A stretch of DNA of 64,000 nucleotides, taken from positions 26,773,946 to 26,837,945 of the forward strand of contig CM022665.1 in NCBI GenBank assembly GCA_012295275.1. The letters run 5' to 3'. The position numbers and the translations under genes were made by a program. The DNA is from Chrysomallon squamiferum. Taxonomy: Eukaryota > Mollusca > Gastropoda > Neomphalida > Peltospiridae. The notes under the pieces were generated by a model that ran no database searches, was not told where the DNA came from, and saw only the letters and a program-made list of their open reading frames with translations. Positions 48,194 through 61,500 of the stretch are shown piece after piece (the stretch's first letter is position 1; each line of letters begins with the position of its first letter).

Positions 48194-50727
48194 GAGCTTG
48201 GTTGAAAAAGGTGTTAGAACATTTAAATTTGGTTATTTTATAATCATTCAGTTTTTATTGATTAACATACATGAAAAATGTTTTAATAATACCAACCTAT
48301 TTCTAGGAAAGAATTAGAGAGAAAGAAAAATACTATTATAGTTTAAAAAGAACAAATGTAAAAAAATGAAATAGTTTGTTTTTAGTACTAAAATTTAAGA
48401 GCTTCTTTTAAAAAATACTAACCTTAGTCTAAATATCTTTTCTTATTTTAATAGACTAGTAATTCAAATTACTATCTCTATTAGTTGGTTAGTAAATAAA
48501 GAAGAAATCTCAGTTTTCATCATCTTTGCTTGGACTAGAATCCTGAACTGAATATTAGATAGTAGTATATACTTCTGTTAATTTTATAATTTATTCTTTG
48601 AGAAATAAAATTAAATGGTTAATGTTATTATTATTATTTTTAAATTATTATTTATTATCTTTTTTTTTTTCTTTTTTTTAAAACACAGTTTATGAGTAAT
48701 GTGTATTTTCATACAAAAATAGTTATTAATAATTATTCAAATTTTAACAATAAAGAAAAATTCATTTCACCAGAGATGTAATACAATATTAGAAACTATT
48801 TATCACTTTTGGTAATTCTAATTTAAAAAAATAAAATAAAATAAAATAAAATAATAATAATAATCAGTTAAAAAATACTTCTAACTACATTTTCATGGTT
48901 TCAGAAATGTGTATTTTATAATAATACAAATACACATATACATATGGTTTTCTTTTTTTCTTTATATTATTAGTTTATAATTATGCATGTATATGTATAA
49001 TTTATCATATGATAGTAGATTAACATTGCCAAAATAATTAATTTCCTTACATTTTTGGGGACAAAAAAAACCATTACAATAAAAAAATAATAATAATAAA
49101 AAAGTTTCTTTATTGTATTACAGTAACAGTAGCAAATTCACAAATGAATGATGAAATATTTTAAATATTTTGTAATCCAGATCATCAAAAGAACGCTTTC
49201 TTTTGGCTTTGTCAGCTGACAGGATATCAGGAGGTCCTTTTGAAAAATACCTAGCAAGGTTGGTATCATTTATCATTAAAAATAAGGTGGGAAATATTAT
49301 TAGTATTATGTTGAAAAACAAATACTAAAAAAGAAAGAAAAATTAGAGAAAAAGAAACTGAACAAATAGTTTTATTAAAATTTAAAAACAAAAATTAAAG
49401 AAGTTTTAAAGTTTTTAAAAGAAATTAGAAATCTGATGAACATTATACGTTTCTGTTATTTATTTTTGTTATAATGTTGTTGTTTTGGGTGTTTTTTATT
49501 TTGATGCTTTTCTTTTTATTATTTATTTTTCTTGAATTTTTTAAATTAATTTTACATTTATTTGTTTGCTTCCTTTGATTTCATTATTTTGAAGTAAATT
49601 GCTTTTGAATTTTTTTTTATATCATTGCAATATTATTTTTATTAAATTATATTAATTTTTAAAATTTATTTTTGTTTTATATTGTTTTGATTTATTTCAG
49701 TTCATTATTTCTATTTTTAATTTCAATTCTAAAATTTATTTCACTTTTCTTATTTTCACAAGATTATTTTATTTTTTGTTTTACTTTTTAATTTCTATTT
49801 TTATTTAGTCTTGTTTTATTTCAATTTAATTTATTTTTACTTTATGTTATTTTTTCTTTGTTTAATCTTTTGTTTTTTATTTCAATTTATTTTGTTTTGT
49901 TTTATTTATGGATTTTTTAAAATTTCATTTAATATTATTTTGCTTCTTTTTATTAATTTATTTCATTTTGTTTTGTTTTTATATTAATTTATTTATTAGA
50001 TTTATTTAGTTTTTATTTTGTTTCATTTAATTGCAGTATTTTATTTAATTTAATTTAATTTTATTTTATTTATTTATTTTGTTTTTAAATTTAAAATAAT
50101 TTTATTTAATAAAAATTTTCAGACAACCAAACCAGAATCTTATTTCAAATCTGATGTTCTGGCAGGATGTTACAGAATATGGTGCCACAGAAGACAAATC
50201 AGCAGATCGGTTGCTACGGTTACAACATGCCTGGGCTATTTACAACAAATATCTATCCGCTGATAGTTCACATAACATTGGTGAGTCCTCACATATACAT
50301 TATTAACTCATTACTATCAATTATTAGTTTCATTAATGGATTTTAAAATGCTGTTTAACATAAATGCATCTTACATATTTCCAGGTTAACAGGTTTGTGG
50401 CATCCATAATGTGCTCATTTTAAAATAATCAAATGAAAGCCCTGTGATGCTTTCCTGGTTTTATTCCCTATGACATTAATGTGCATTAACAAATGATGAC
50501 AAAAAAACCCCAAAACAGTTCTAGATATATCAAATAATCATATGTAGATATATGCTAAATGAGAGAGTAATTTTTACAGATTTGTTTATGAAATGATGTC
50601 ATGGGAAAAGAGTGTAAAAATGTCAGCCTCTCTGCATTTTCAAGAGCTTATTTTATTCGAATTATTTTCTGAACTTGCCCCCAAACTATTAAAAAAAAAA
50701 AAATAATAATAGTAGTAATAATAATAA

Positions 50728-50758
<31 letters not shown>

Positions 50759-51684
50759 AAGAAGAAGGAGAACAATAAGAAAATGAAACTTATTGATAAT
50801 GATGAAGATTATGATATTAATAATATATTTTGATTAATATTAACTTATTATTTGCACCCATGTTACTTTATCTTCTAATTTAATTTTAAAAATGTTGGTG
50901 CTTAGCAGCACCCAATGTTAAAAATAATTTAAAAAATTGAGGTTTCTACTAACTGAAATTTATGAACACATTTGTAGATTTGTCAAACAAAGATCGTGAC
51001 ATGATACATCAAAACTTGTTAAAAGCTCGTGACTTTGTTGATTCATCAGTCTATGATGTTGCCAAGTACCAAGCTGTTCAGAAACTGGAGGACAACTGGA
51101 TACGGTTTCTGAAAGAAGATCTCAAAGCTTTCTTAGAGTCAGTAATTTTTAACATCAAACAACTGAAGTCATAATGAAATAATCACTGTTTTAATACTGC
51201 TATAACAATATAAAATAAATCAAAATTAATGTTGTGCCTTATTTATGTAATATGATATAAACAGATAACTAATTAATTGATATTGATAATGGAAAAGTTA
51301 AATCAACCAATCATTTTAAACTTGCTTACATCCACTGAAGTTTGAGCATTGTCAGTGTTTGGCACAGAGTAAAGAATTGTGGATTGTCTGCCAAAGGTAC
51401 AATTATGTTAAGTTTCATGCAGAAAAAAATGCAGTGTTAATGTGTTAAAAGTGGTTTAATTTATGACCTTATTGTTTGAAGCTTCTGAGGTTGTATCATT
51501 ACTTGATACTGTTCACACTGTCATATTAAAAATTCCTTTTTAACTGATCATCTAATACAATAGATCCTTCTGTGCAGATAACGGACTTGGTGTTGGGTGT
51601 CCAAGATAAATATGTTATGTTATTCCATAACAACTGTTTCAAATAGTAAAACTTTAACATAACATCAAAGATCTTGAAAATGTT

Positions 51685-51724
<40 letters not shown>

Positions 51725-53799
51725 TTCTTGTCTTCTACATTTCTTTTCTTTTTTTTGTCTTTTTGTTTTATTTTAATAGATTTAATAAATTAAGCACCAA
51801 ACATTAATAAAAATGACATAATATATTTTTATTACTGTGAAATAAAAATTATAAATATACAAAACAGCAATTTAGGATTGTTACATTTTCCAAAGCTCTT
51901 TACTGATATATTTTTTTAAATATTAAAGTTGTCGAGTTCGACCAGATGGTGGCAGTCCTCCCAGTACAGCAGAAGCTATTGAAATAATAGTGACAGACAC
52001 AGAAGTAGTGATAAAAAGACCAAGACCATGGGTGCGAAGGTATGAAAAATACAAGAAATGTTTTAAAATTTCATCATTATGACAAAATATTTCTGCAGAC
52101 TTTCCATTTAATTTGAAATAACAAATTTGATTATCAAATATTTTATGATTTAAAAAATAATGTTAAGAGTCGTTATATATGTTTTTTTTTCAAATAAAAA
52201 TTCATTGATTTCTATTAAAATTTCATAATTGTGTGAACCTTATAGTTGTATTGTTCAGTTGTTGAAATGGACAAACCATTTAGTTCAGATTTTTTTTTTT
52301 TACACTGAACATGAAATGGTCGTTTTTATGAAATTCTGAATGTTGCTAAAATACTAATTTCCAGTCTTTTTCTAAACTATTTTTCTTCTCTTTCTTTTCT
52401 GATCATCTTCCAGGTATGATTTCTGGACTATTCATGTTTATCACCAGTTTTATGAATTTACAGATTTGGTTTTGCCTATTTTACCAATTAGCATTAATTA
52501 CAGAATTTGCATTTTATTAATGCAAATCACTCTTGAAAATAAACAGTTTATTCTCTGTGAAAAATTTATAAGTAACAGTTTCCTTTTTGAAATGATATTG
52601 ACCATCCTTAAACATTTATTGTCTGTAAAACATTTGTAAGCAGTAATTTAAGTTTTAATGAATTTTTAACAGTTAATTCTCTTTTATATACAAATTAAAG
52701 TGATACAATTCATGGTGTTTTCAAATATATATTTGGTTTTTTCTTTGTATTTAGAATGTCAACTTGATGTGAACAAACTAATTCTTTTTCATTAAAGGAT
52801 GGTTTCATTTTCTAATATTTAGAATATTAACTTGAGATACACTGTTCAACTTATTAGCAAAAATAAATAATATTTTTCAAGGATCACTTAATTTCATTAT
52901 TTAGGACATTTAGAACATTACTTTTATTTAACATCACATAAACAAAAAGAAATAATATTTTTCAACAGTGGTTTCATTTTTTTAAATTTTATTAACATCA
53001 GCAATATGAAACTGTTTTTCAAGGATGGTTTCATTTTTCCTTTTTGGATATTAACTTGTGTCATACCTGTTGTTCTTAGTTCTGTAGCATAGACCTACAT
53101 AGCATGCTAAAGATCATTTTCTTAGCTGTAACTAACAAGTTTAATGATTTTTTGTGACCACAGATTGGAGCCAGTCAGGTAATTATCCTGCATGGTGTGA
53201 TATATGTATTGTTTGAACTGCTCCATTTTGGTATTGGGTGTTAATAACAGAATATTTAATTACTTTAATTTTTTTATTATTTTTGTTGTTGTTGTTATTT
53301 TTGTGTTAAACTATTTAAATTTTGGTTCATTTGTTGTTTTAGTAATAAGGGTTTTGGTTTATTATTAACTGAAGAATACATTTCAATTAGTTTTTTTAAT
53401 ATTTTTGTATTTATTATTTGGGATTGGTTTTTGTAGGCTGTGGTTTAGTTACATATATAGATAGCTTATGCAAAAAGTACAGTATATTTTTTGGTAGTTT
53501 TAAAACAATGTTATTTTTTGAAGCTAGTTGTTTGAGGTGCAAGTTTTAAATAACACCTAATACTAAATATTTTAAATCCAGATATGAAAGGTTTCTTTTT
53601 TCCAGAGCTTTAAACTATGGATAGTAATAGCTAATTTAAGTAATATATAATTTTAATTGCAATTTTAGGCAGCTGTAAATGTAAGTGTTTGTATGTTTTG
53701 GGTGTAAATTACTGAGTAGGTTTGTTTGAACCTCTAAATATGTGCACATAAATGAGAGTGATGGACAAAGAGAGACTGAGAGAGAAAGAAGATTAGAAA

Positions 53800-53835
<36 letters not shown>

Positions 53836-55443
53836 AAAATATTAAAACATAGTAAAAAAAAATTAAATGATCTGATACCAACTAGTAAACACACTTTAAA
53901 CAAAAATTTTAACGACAGGTTTAAATTTGTGATACAGATTAAAACCAAAAATTTTCCTAACTTATTTTATTTTATTTTATTGTTAAAAAATCCACTGTTA
54001 TAACCCCATGTAAATCACTTGTTTTCTTTGCTATGGTATATAAAACTGCGACTTCGACAGCAATAAAATTATTTCTTTCTTTTTCTTTTCACTATATCTG
54101 TTACAACTAATATCTTATCTCGAATAACATGGCACAAAATTCATTTCCTTCCACTAACAAGTTTTAATACAAGTGCCTGGCCTGTATGATATAATACCAG
54201 TATATCAGTTATTGTGCTGTCAGTATACAGTCCCTGTTTTCTCTTTGTGTTCTCTCACATATTTACTTTAACTTGCTGTAAATTACAATAATTGTCAGTT
54301 CAAGAAATATATTTGTGTGTTTACTAATAGTGTATGTTGTAACATGCCACAGTTCAGGTTTATGTTTACAAAGTGTTAGCTATTAAAACGCCAGTAAAGT
54401 GTTTCAGTCTGTTGTCAACAGTGTGAATTTAACTGTAAATACACATTTGGTTGACCCATTTTGTTTACTTTAGCAGTTTCACAGTTCAGTTAATGTGTAA
54501 TGTTGTTTAACTAAACAGATAATGAAAGAAATAAAAAAAACATTTGAAAAATTAAACACAAACCTAAAAACCTTAACCATATTTTATTTTATAATATATA
54601 TATTTTTTATGAATATGTGTTTATGTGTGTATATCTATTTGTGTATTGATGTGTGTGTGTGTGTGTGCATGTGTGTGTGCATGTGTGTGTTTGTGAATGT
54701 GTATAGTGTGTATTTATGTCTTTTCACACATACATGATTTGATCTAAATATACATTTTCCTTTTCTCGTGACATTATTTAATCCAACATAAAAAAAAATA
54801 ATAATAATAAAATAAAATTTAAAACACCCCACAACAAACAAACAAAAACAAACTGCGTTATTATACATGGTCATCAAATATTATTTCTTAATATCTATTC
54901 ATGAAAACTCATAAAGCATAAAGAATAAAGATAAATATAAATCTGTCTGAGGTAATGTATCATTGTTATGCTCTATCATCATAAATTACTCCTATGTCTA
55001 ATAGAAAGAAGAAAAAAAGATTTAAAACAAATCAACTAATTCCAAAACACTTTTAATTTACAAAATGTATTTAGACTTCCATTTTAATTTGAGACTTTTC
55101 AGTTAAGAAATATTTAAAACTTATAAGATGTAGACATTAATTGGGATTAGAAGGTTACTAGACCATTGTTAGATGATGCTCAAGATGGTATTTTTATTTT
55201 TAATTAAAAATGCATCATTAACATGACAGTTTATGTTTAGTCTTCGTAATCTGAACTGTAAGCTTTATATATTTAGCTGTAGTATCAGTGCTTAGTTAAT
55301 ATTTACCTTACAAGTACAGTGGACTGAGTAGATTGAATGTTCCATTTAAAAGAAAAAATGTATTATTCATTGAACGATGCCTAGTATTTGTATTTGATAG
55401 TATTGTAATCTCTTTAATCTGAATGTGTTCTGCTTTTTATATG

Positions 55444-55485
<42 letters not shown>

Positions 55486-58400
55486 GATGGATATTTACTT
55501 AGATAGATAGTTTTCTCTTTAAAGATTAAAAAGCATAATTTTATTTGTTCAGTCAAAGATGCCTAGTAGTGTAGGTGAGATACTTTTGAATCCCTTTATT
55601 CATTCTGAATGAGTTTTGTATAATATATTTAAAATAAAAGCATGTTATATATTTACACATACATAAAAATATGTATTTGTAAAGGTATCCAGGTTCCACC
55701 ATGTCTGAGAGAGCCAGACGACTTCACAGAGCTTTGTCACTGGCTGAGGACATGGATGAAGAGAGACACGCCAAAAATAAGCTTCTCAAAATTGAACGTC
55801 GAAAAGAGATGGAACGAGAAAGGAAAAAAGCAATCAGAGCAGCTTACAAGAGACAGAGAGAAAACAGGCTGGGAATTTCCAAAGTTTGTTAAATTAACAT
55901 TTCTGATTGTGTAAATTTCCTGATCATATATTTTAATTTAAAAAAAAAAAAGGTTTTTGAAATATTACCATATTAGGTTTTAAAAATCAGTCATTATCAT
56001 TGTAATATTTCAGCAAAAAATTATAGCTTGTTTATTTGTTGAACTTGTGAAAGCATAAAAAAACAAACAACCCCCCCACCAAAAAAATATTCATTTTATA
56101 TTGTCATCTTTTAATTGTTTAATTCAATTTACAACCTTAGTTTCTATCTGTATTTACATTTTTTTAAATATAGAGTATCTGTTACAGTCTAAAATAAAAT
56201 TAAAATGATTTTTGTACTAAAATATTTGTCAAAACATAATTTTTATAGGAAATACCATTTCTAATGGTTGTGTTTAAAAATGTATTACTGTTTGTTTAGG
56301 AGGTAAAACCTAAATCTGAGACTGATGATGGAATACAGATAGATGGTGACATAACAGAAAAAGATATTCCAACTTACACTGAACTGCATTCTAATAAACA
56401 GTAAGTGAGGTGTTTCTGGTACCTTATATTACCATATTATCAAAATAATGATAATAATAATAACAACAATAATAATAATAATATTAATAATAATAATAAT
56501 AAAATAACAATGATAATAACAATAATAATAACAATTATTATAAAATAAATAATGACCAAAAAAATTAAATAAAAGAAGAAACCCAAAGAAGTCTTGAAAT
56601 AAAAGAGTATCTCACAAAATTATTTCAGCTAAAATCATAGTCCATTACCTTCCTTTGAAAACAGTGAGCTTAGGATTTGTTTTTCAATGTTTATTGACTA
56701 GTAAATATTTATTAATGTTTAAAATACAATTTTTTTCAGAGTGATGGCAATGTTTAGAAAATATTTGAATGAAGAGGACAACAAAGAAATGATTCATTTG
56801 ATGAGTTTGAACAATGATCTCACAACACACTTTGATATTGAAAACAAACAGAAGAAAGAAGCTCATGCCTTACATATATACAAGTGAGTTTTGTTTATTT
56901 CATAAGTGGGTAACAGTCTTCAAAACTTTTGCTTAGTAATTCTATGGACATGTTTATTTGTATGTATACATATAAATATAAATATATAAATTCTGGATAT
57001 TTATTTTTCAATGTTGGTGTAGAATATACAAATATTGTTTGCCTTTTATTTGAAAAACTAAAACTAAAACAATAACTTTAAATCAAATAAAATTACAGAA
57101 TTAAGATAAGTGCAAAGAAATATACATATATAAAAGAAAATGTTATGAAATTTAACAACATTTTCATACAAATATTTGAATATAATTTAAGTTTAATGTT
57201 GAAAAGAACAAGATTATGATAAAATACAGTATTTAATGATCTACACAATATATATTTATTCTATGCAAAAAAAATGCATTACTAAAATAGGCCAGAGAAA
57301 ATGTATAAATACTTCAGCACATTATTCAATAAAAGATACATTTCAAACATTCTTATTATAATGAATTGTGTTACAGGACATTTTTAGATGAGCACAGTAA
57401 AAAGTATGTCACAATGCCTGATAACATCAAGTCAAAAATTGAAGCTGAGCATGAACGACCTAAAACAGCAACTCTGAAAGAGATGCAGAAAAATGTACTG
57501 TCAAGAATTGAAGACTGCTTCAAAGAATTCCTTGTGGTAAGTACAGATAGTAGATAATTATATAATTATTTATAAATTCTAGTTCTTGAACAAAATGTTT
57601 CATGTCAGTAATTCCAATAATGTAAAGATAAATCTGAAATATTTGCATAATATATACAGAATTATTTTGTTTTCAGTATATATTTAAAATAATTTAAACT
57701 GTCTGTGTCAATATATATATATATAAATATTTATATATGTGTGTGTGTGTGTATAGACACACATGCACTTTTTTATTTTTCTATTTATATATTTTTTCAG
57801 ATTATTATTTTATCAAGATATAGTGTCACCATTACTAATAAAAAGAAATCTAACATGTATAATTTTTTCTTTTCTTTTGCAGTTTCAAGCAGAGGAGTTT
57901 GGTGTTTCTCCCAAGGATCTATCGACCATGTCACAGACAGAAATAGCAATGAGACTAAGTAATGACAGCTACAACTGGAAAAAGGGAAAAGGAAAGGGAA
58001 AAGTAAATCTACATTACTATGTTTTTAATATACAATATCCTCTTAAATATTTTAATTTATTTGTTACTTTAATTATTATTTATTTATAATTCCCTTTTTA
58101 AGAATTATATTATTAATTATTCATTGCTTTTTAAAAATTTAATTATTTTTCATTATTGTATATTTATTATTTCATTATTTATTTATTTATTTATTAGTTT
58201 ATTAGTTTTAAATTTAATATTTCATTATTATTTATTTATATATTTATTGTAAAAAAAATTTTGTTTGAATTTATTATTTCATTATTTTTATTTTCTTCAA
58301 TTTATTTATTTTATTTTTAAAATGTTTATTGTTGTATTTTCAGGAAACATTATTGCTTTTCTTACTTTTTAAGAAAAAGATATCTTCCAAAAATAACTTT

Positions 58401-58518
58401 GTTGTTGTCTGTATGCATAACTCAGTTCTTTATTTATAAATGAAAATTTGTACTAAAATAGTAGTTACTTTATTAAAAAAAAAAAAAAAAAAAAAAAAAA
58501 TTATTTATTTATTTATTA

Positions 58519-58562
<44 letters not shown>

Positions 58563-61500
58563 GTTATTATTATTGTTATTATTATTTGCGGGGTTAAAAT
58601 AAATGATTTTAGTTTCAAAATATTTCCTAAGAACAAATATTTTTATTTTCAAAAATATATATTTGACTTGTTATTTTACACTAATCAAAACTATTAAAAA
58701 AAATATATATATATATTTCAAGTTAAAAAAATGTATCATAACAAACATCAAAATCTGCTTTTGTAGAAAGCTTTTAGAATAAATTTAACTTAGTGTTTAA
58801 GTAAAACAGACAGCCAGAAAGCTCTGCAATAGTACCTGCATTTGTAGAATATTTTATAATGCTGTTAATTGTAGGTATTAATTTTATATTAGACCGATAG
58901 AGCTATGTAGTAATTCTCATATTCAGTTTAATGCAGTTTATTAGTTTTAAAATAGGATAGTAATAAAGCTAATCATATTAAAACTAGCACTCATTTTTAG
59001 TTACAACCAGTTTTTCAAATATGAGAAGAAAAAGAAAATATAACCACAATTTCTCATTTTCCATGCTATTTCATAGAGAGAAGATGATACAAATTCAGAA
59101 AGAGGTGTTGAAATGCGCTTAGACTCTGTAACTCTCAGAGTTTTTGAAAATGACATAGACAAACAGGACCCCCCAAAAACACATAAAGAAAAGCGAGAAA
59201 CTAAAGTCAGTTTTAGCAAACATAAGTACTTGAGGCCTCCTGTTCGAGATAGATGGGGCCGTAACTCAAGACTTGACAGGGTAACCATGTTCATTTGGCA
59301 TGTGTGGGTTAACTCCCCTTAATTTTGATTTCACTGGTCTTGTTTTGTTACTGAACACTTGTTAATAGTTTGTACTGTATTTTTGGACTAAATTTCTTGT
59401 GAATGTTTGTAGTGAAGCTTTGATAATCTTAATCAAGTTGTGGGTGGTTTCAGTAACATTTTTTAAAAGAAAAAAAGTTTGAAAAATTGAAATTAAATAT
59501 AAAAATAAATAATATTTTTAAAATAATAATGAAATTAATAAAAAACAATGAAATAAATATATAATACTAAAATAAATATAATTTTAAAAATAACATTTTA
59601 CTATAAAACTCATTATTGTGTATTATTATTATTTTTTTTAAATTGATTTTAATAAATCATTATTTTTATGAATATTAAATAGAGTAAAGTTATAACAACA
59701 TAACTTCAGATTTCAATACACATTTTTTTTTTTTTAAATTGCTGTTAAGAGAAGAAATCAAAACGTTACAAAGTTTAATTTTTAAATTTGTATTGACTTA
59801 ATAAAGATATAATCAAAGTTTTCACTTATTTAACAGTTTTATTGTATTCACAATTTGTGTGTTCTGCACTAACTGATTTATTTTTAATGTTTACTTCCAC
59901 AGAACTGACATTAAATAACAAAAAAAAAAAAAAAAAAAAAACAGGAAACAAAAATCATATATATATATATATATATATTTTTTTTTTCTAGATAGAGTTT
60001 TGTTTTTTGTTTATCTCTTGTCATGTGTTTCACATCTTTTTATTTTTTGTCAAAATATTACACCACTCTTATAATAAAAAAATATTTGTTAATGAAAACC
60101 TCACCATAATTTAATTTCATCAAACAATTTGTTAAACAAGAAAATCTCCTACTGTCAGTAATGGACATTAATAAAATTAAAAATCTCAGTTCCTTGCAAT
60201 TAATTTAAGGAAATTAAACTGTTTCAGTTATATAATTTATATTTCTGTGGAAAAAAGAAAGAAATAAAAGTATAAAATAAAAATAAATTAAAAAAAAAAA
60301 CACAACAAAAACAAACAAACCCAAAACCACCAGTACCAGTAACACCAACAATAACAATAATATTTAAAAAATAAGAGGTATTCTAAACTTGAAATTAATT
60401 AACGAAACCTCAGATATCTGTTTGAATTTATTTTTGATCAAATACTAAAAGTTTGAATTGTTTGCTTTGTGGTGTACAGTTTGGATTTGCATTTGAAGTG
60501 AAGTTATTAATAGACCATAATAATATTTACTATATATTCTATTCCAATTTTTAACTTTAAAAAAAAAAAAATTATAATTTGTCCATATATAAAACATATT
60601 AAGTATGTGAATTATTTTTTTCCATTATTTGAAATTAATTATTCATCCTACACTCAGATTATTGATCAGATATACTTTAGCTGTTTAATTTATTTTGTCA
60701 TCAAGTAAATATGATTAATATTTTGTTTAAAAATTTAAATCTTAAAAACTTGTAAACAATACTGTTCCAAAGAGTATTATTACTTAATATAAAAACAATA
60801 AAAACAAAGGAAGTGAAATATAATTAATAAGTGTTTATAATTATTAAAGACACAAATATATTGTAGATTATCAAATAATTTTACATAATCAATCACTATG
60901 TCACAAGTGCATTAATTACACAATCATTAACAGCAAGAACAATGCATTGGCTGGCAGTGTGTATAAATATTTAATGATTTAACCAGCCTACTTGATAACA
61001 GTTTGTTATTATTTTGAACAGCATTATTGTACAGAGGATCCTCACTATACATTTCCCCTATCTACGTTGTTTTGTACATACATCAGCAAAAAACACAAGG
61101 GACAACACTTCAATTAGTATCTTTTCTGTTTCACAATTAATTTGGATGGGTAAAAATCAGAGTGTGATCAGTATGTGAACATCATGATAGTAATTATCAT
61201 TGTTTTTGTGGTTTTTTTCAGTGGGGGTTGTGTTTTTTTTAAATTTATTTATTTTATTTTTTTACTGTATATGTATTGTTTATATTGAACACTAAGTTAT
61301 TTATTATTGTTTGTAGGTACACTACAGTACATTTATATATACTAAGTGATGAAAATACAGGGTATCTGGAACTTAACTACATTATTTACATGAATTTCTC
61401 TTTACATGTCATTTTGTTATTTGTTGTATTTTCATGGAAAGTAATGATGATGTATACCGAGGATCTCCTGTACTGAAATGTTTTTAATAAGAATTCATTA

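Larger units (their letters stand above)
53179..55684 (+). other. RGS22: RGS22 intron 16, about 2.5 kb
   Basis: AT-rich with GT tracts (53803..53833 and 54650..54692) and an ATGT tetramer tract (55441..55483). Small open frames cross the repeats only. Confidence 0.8.
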
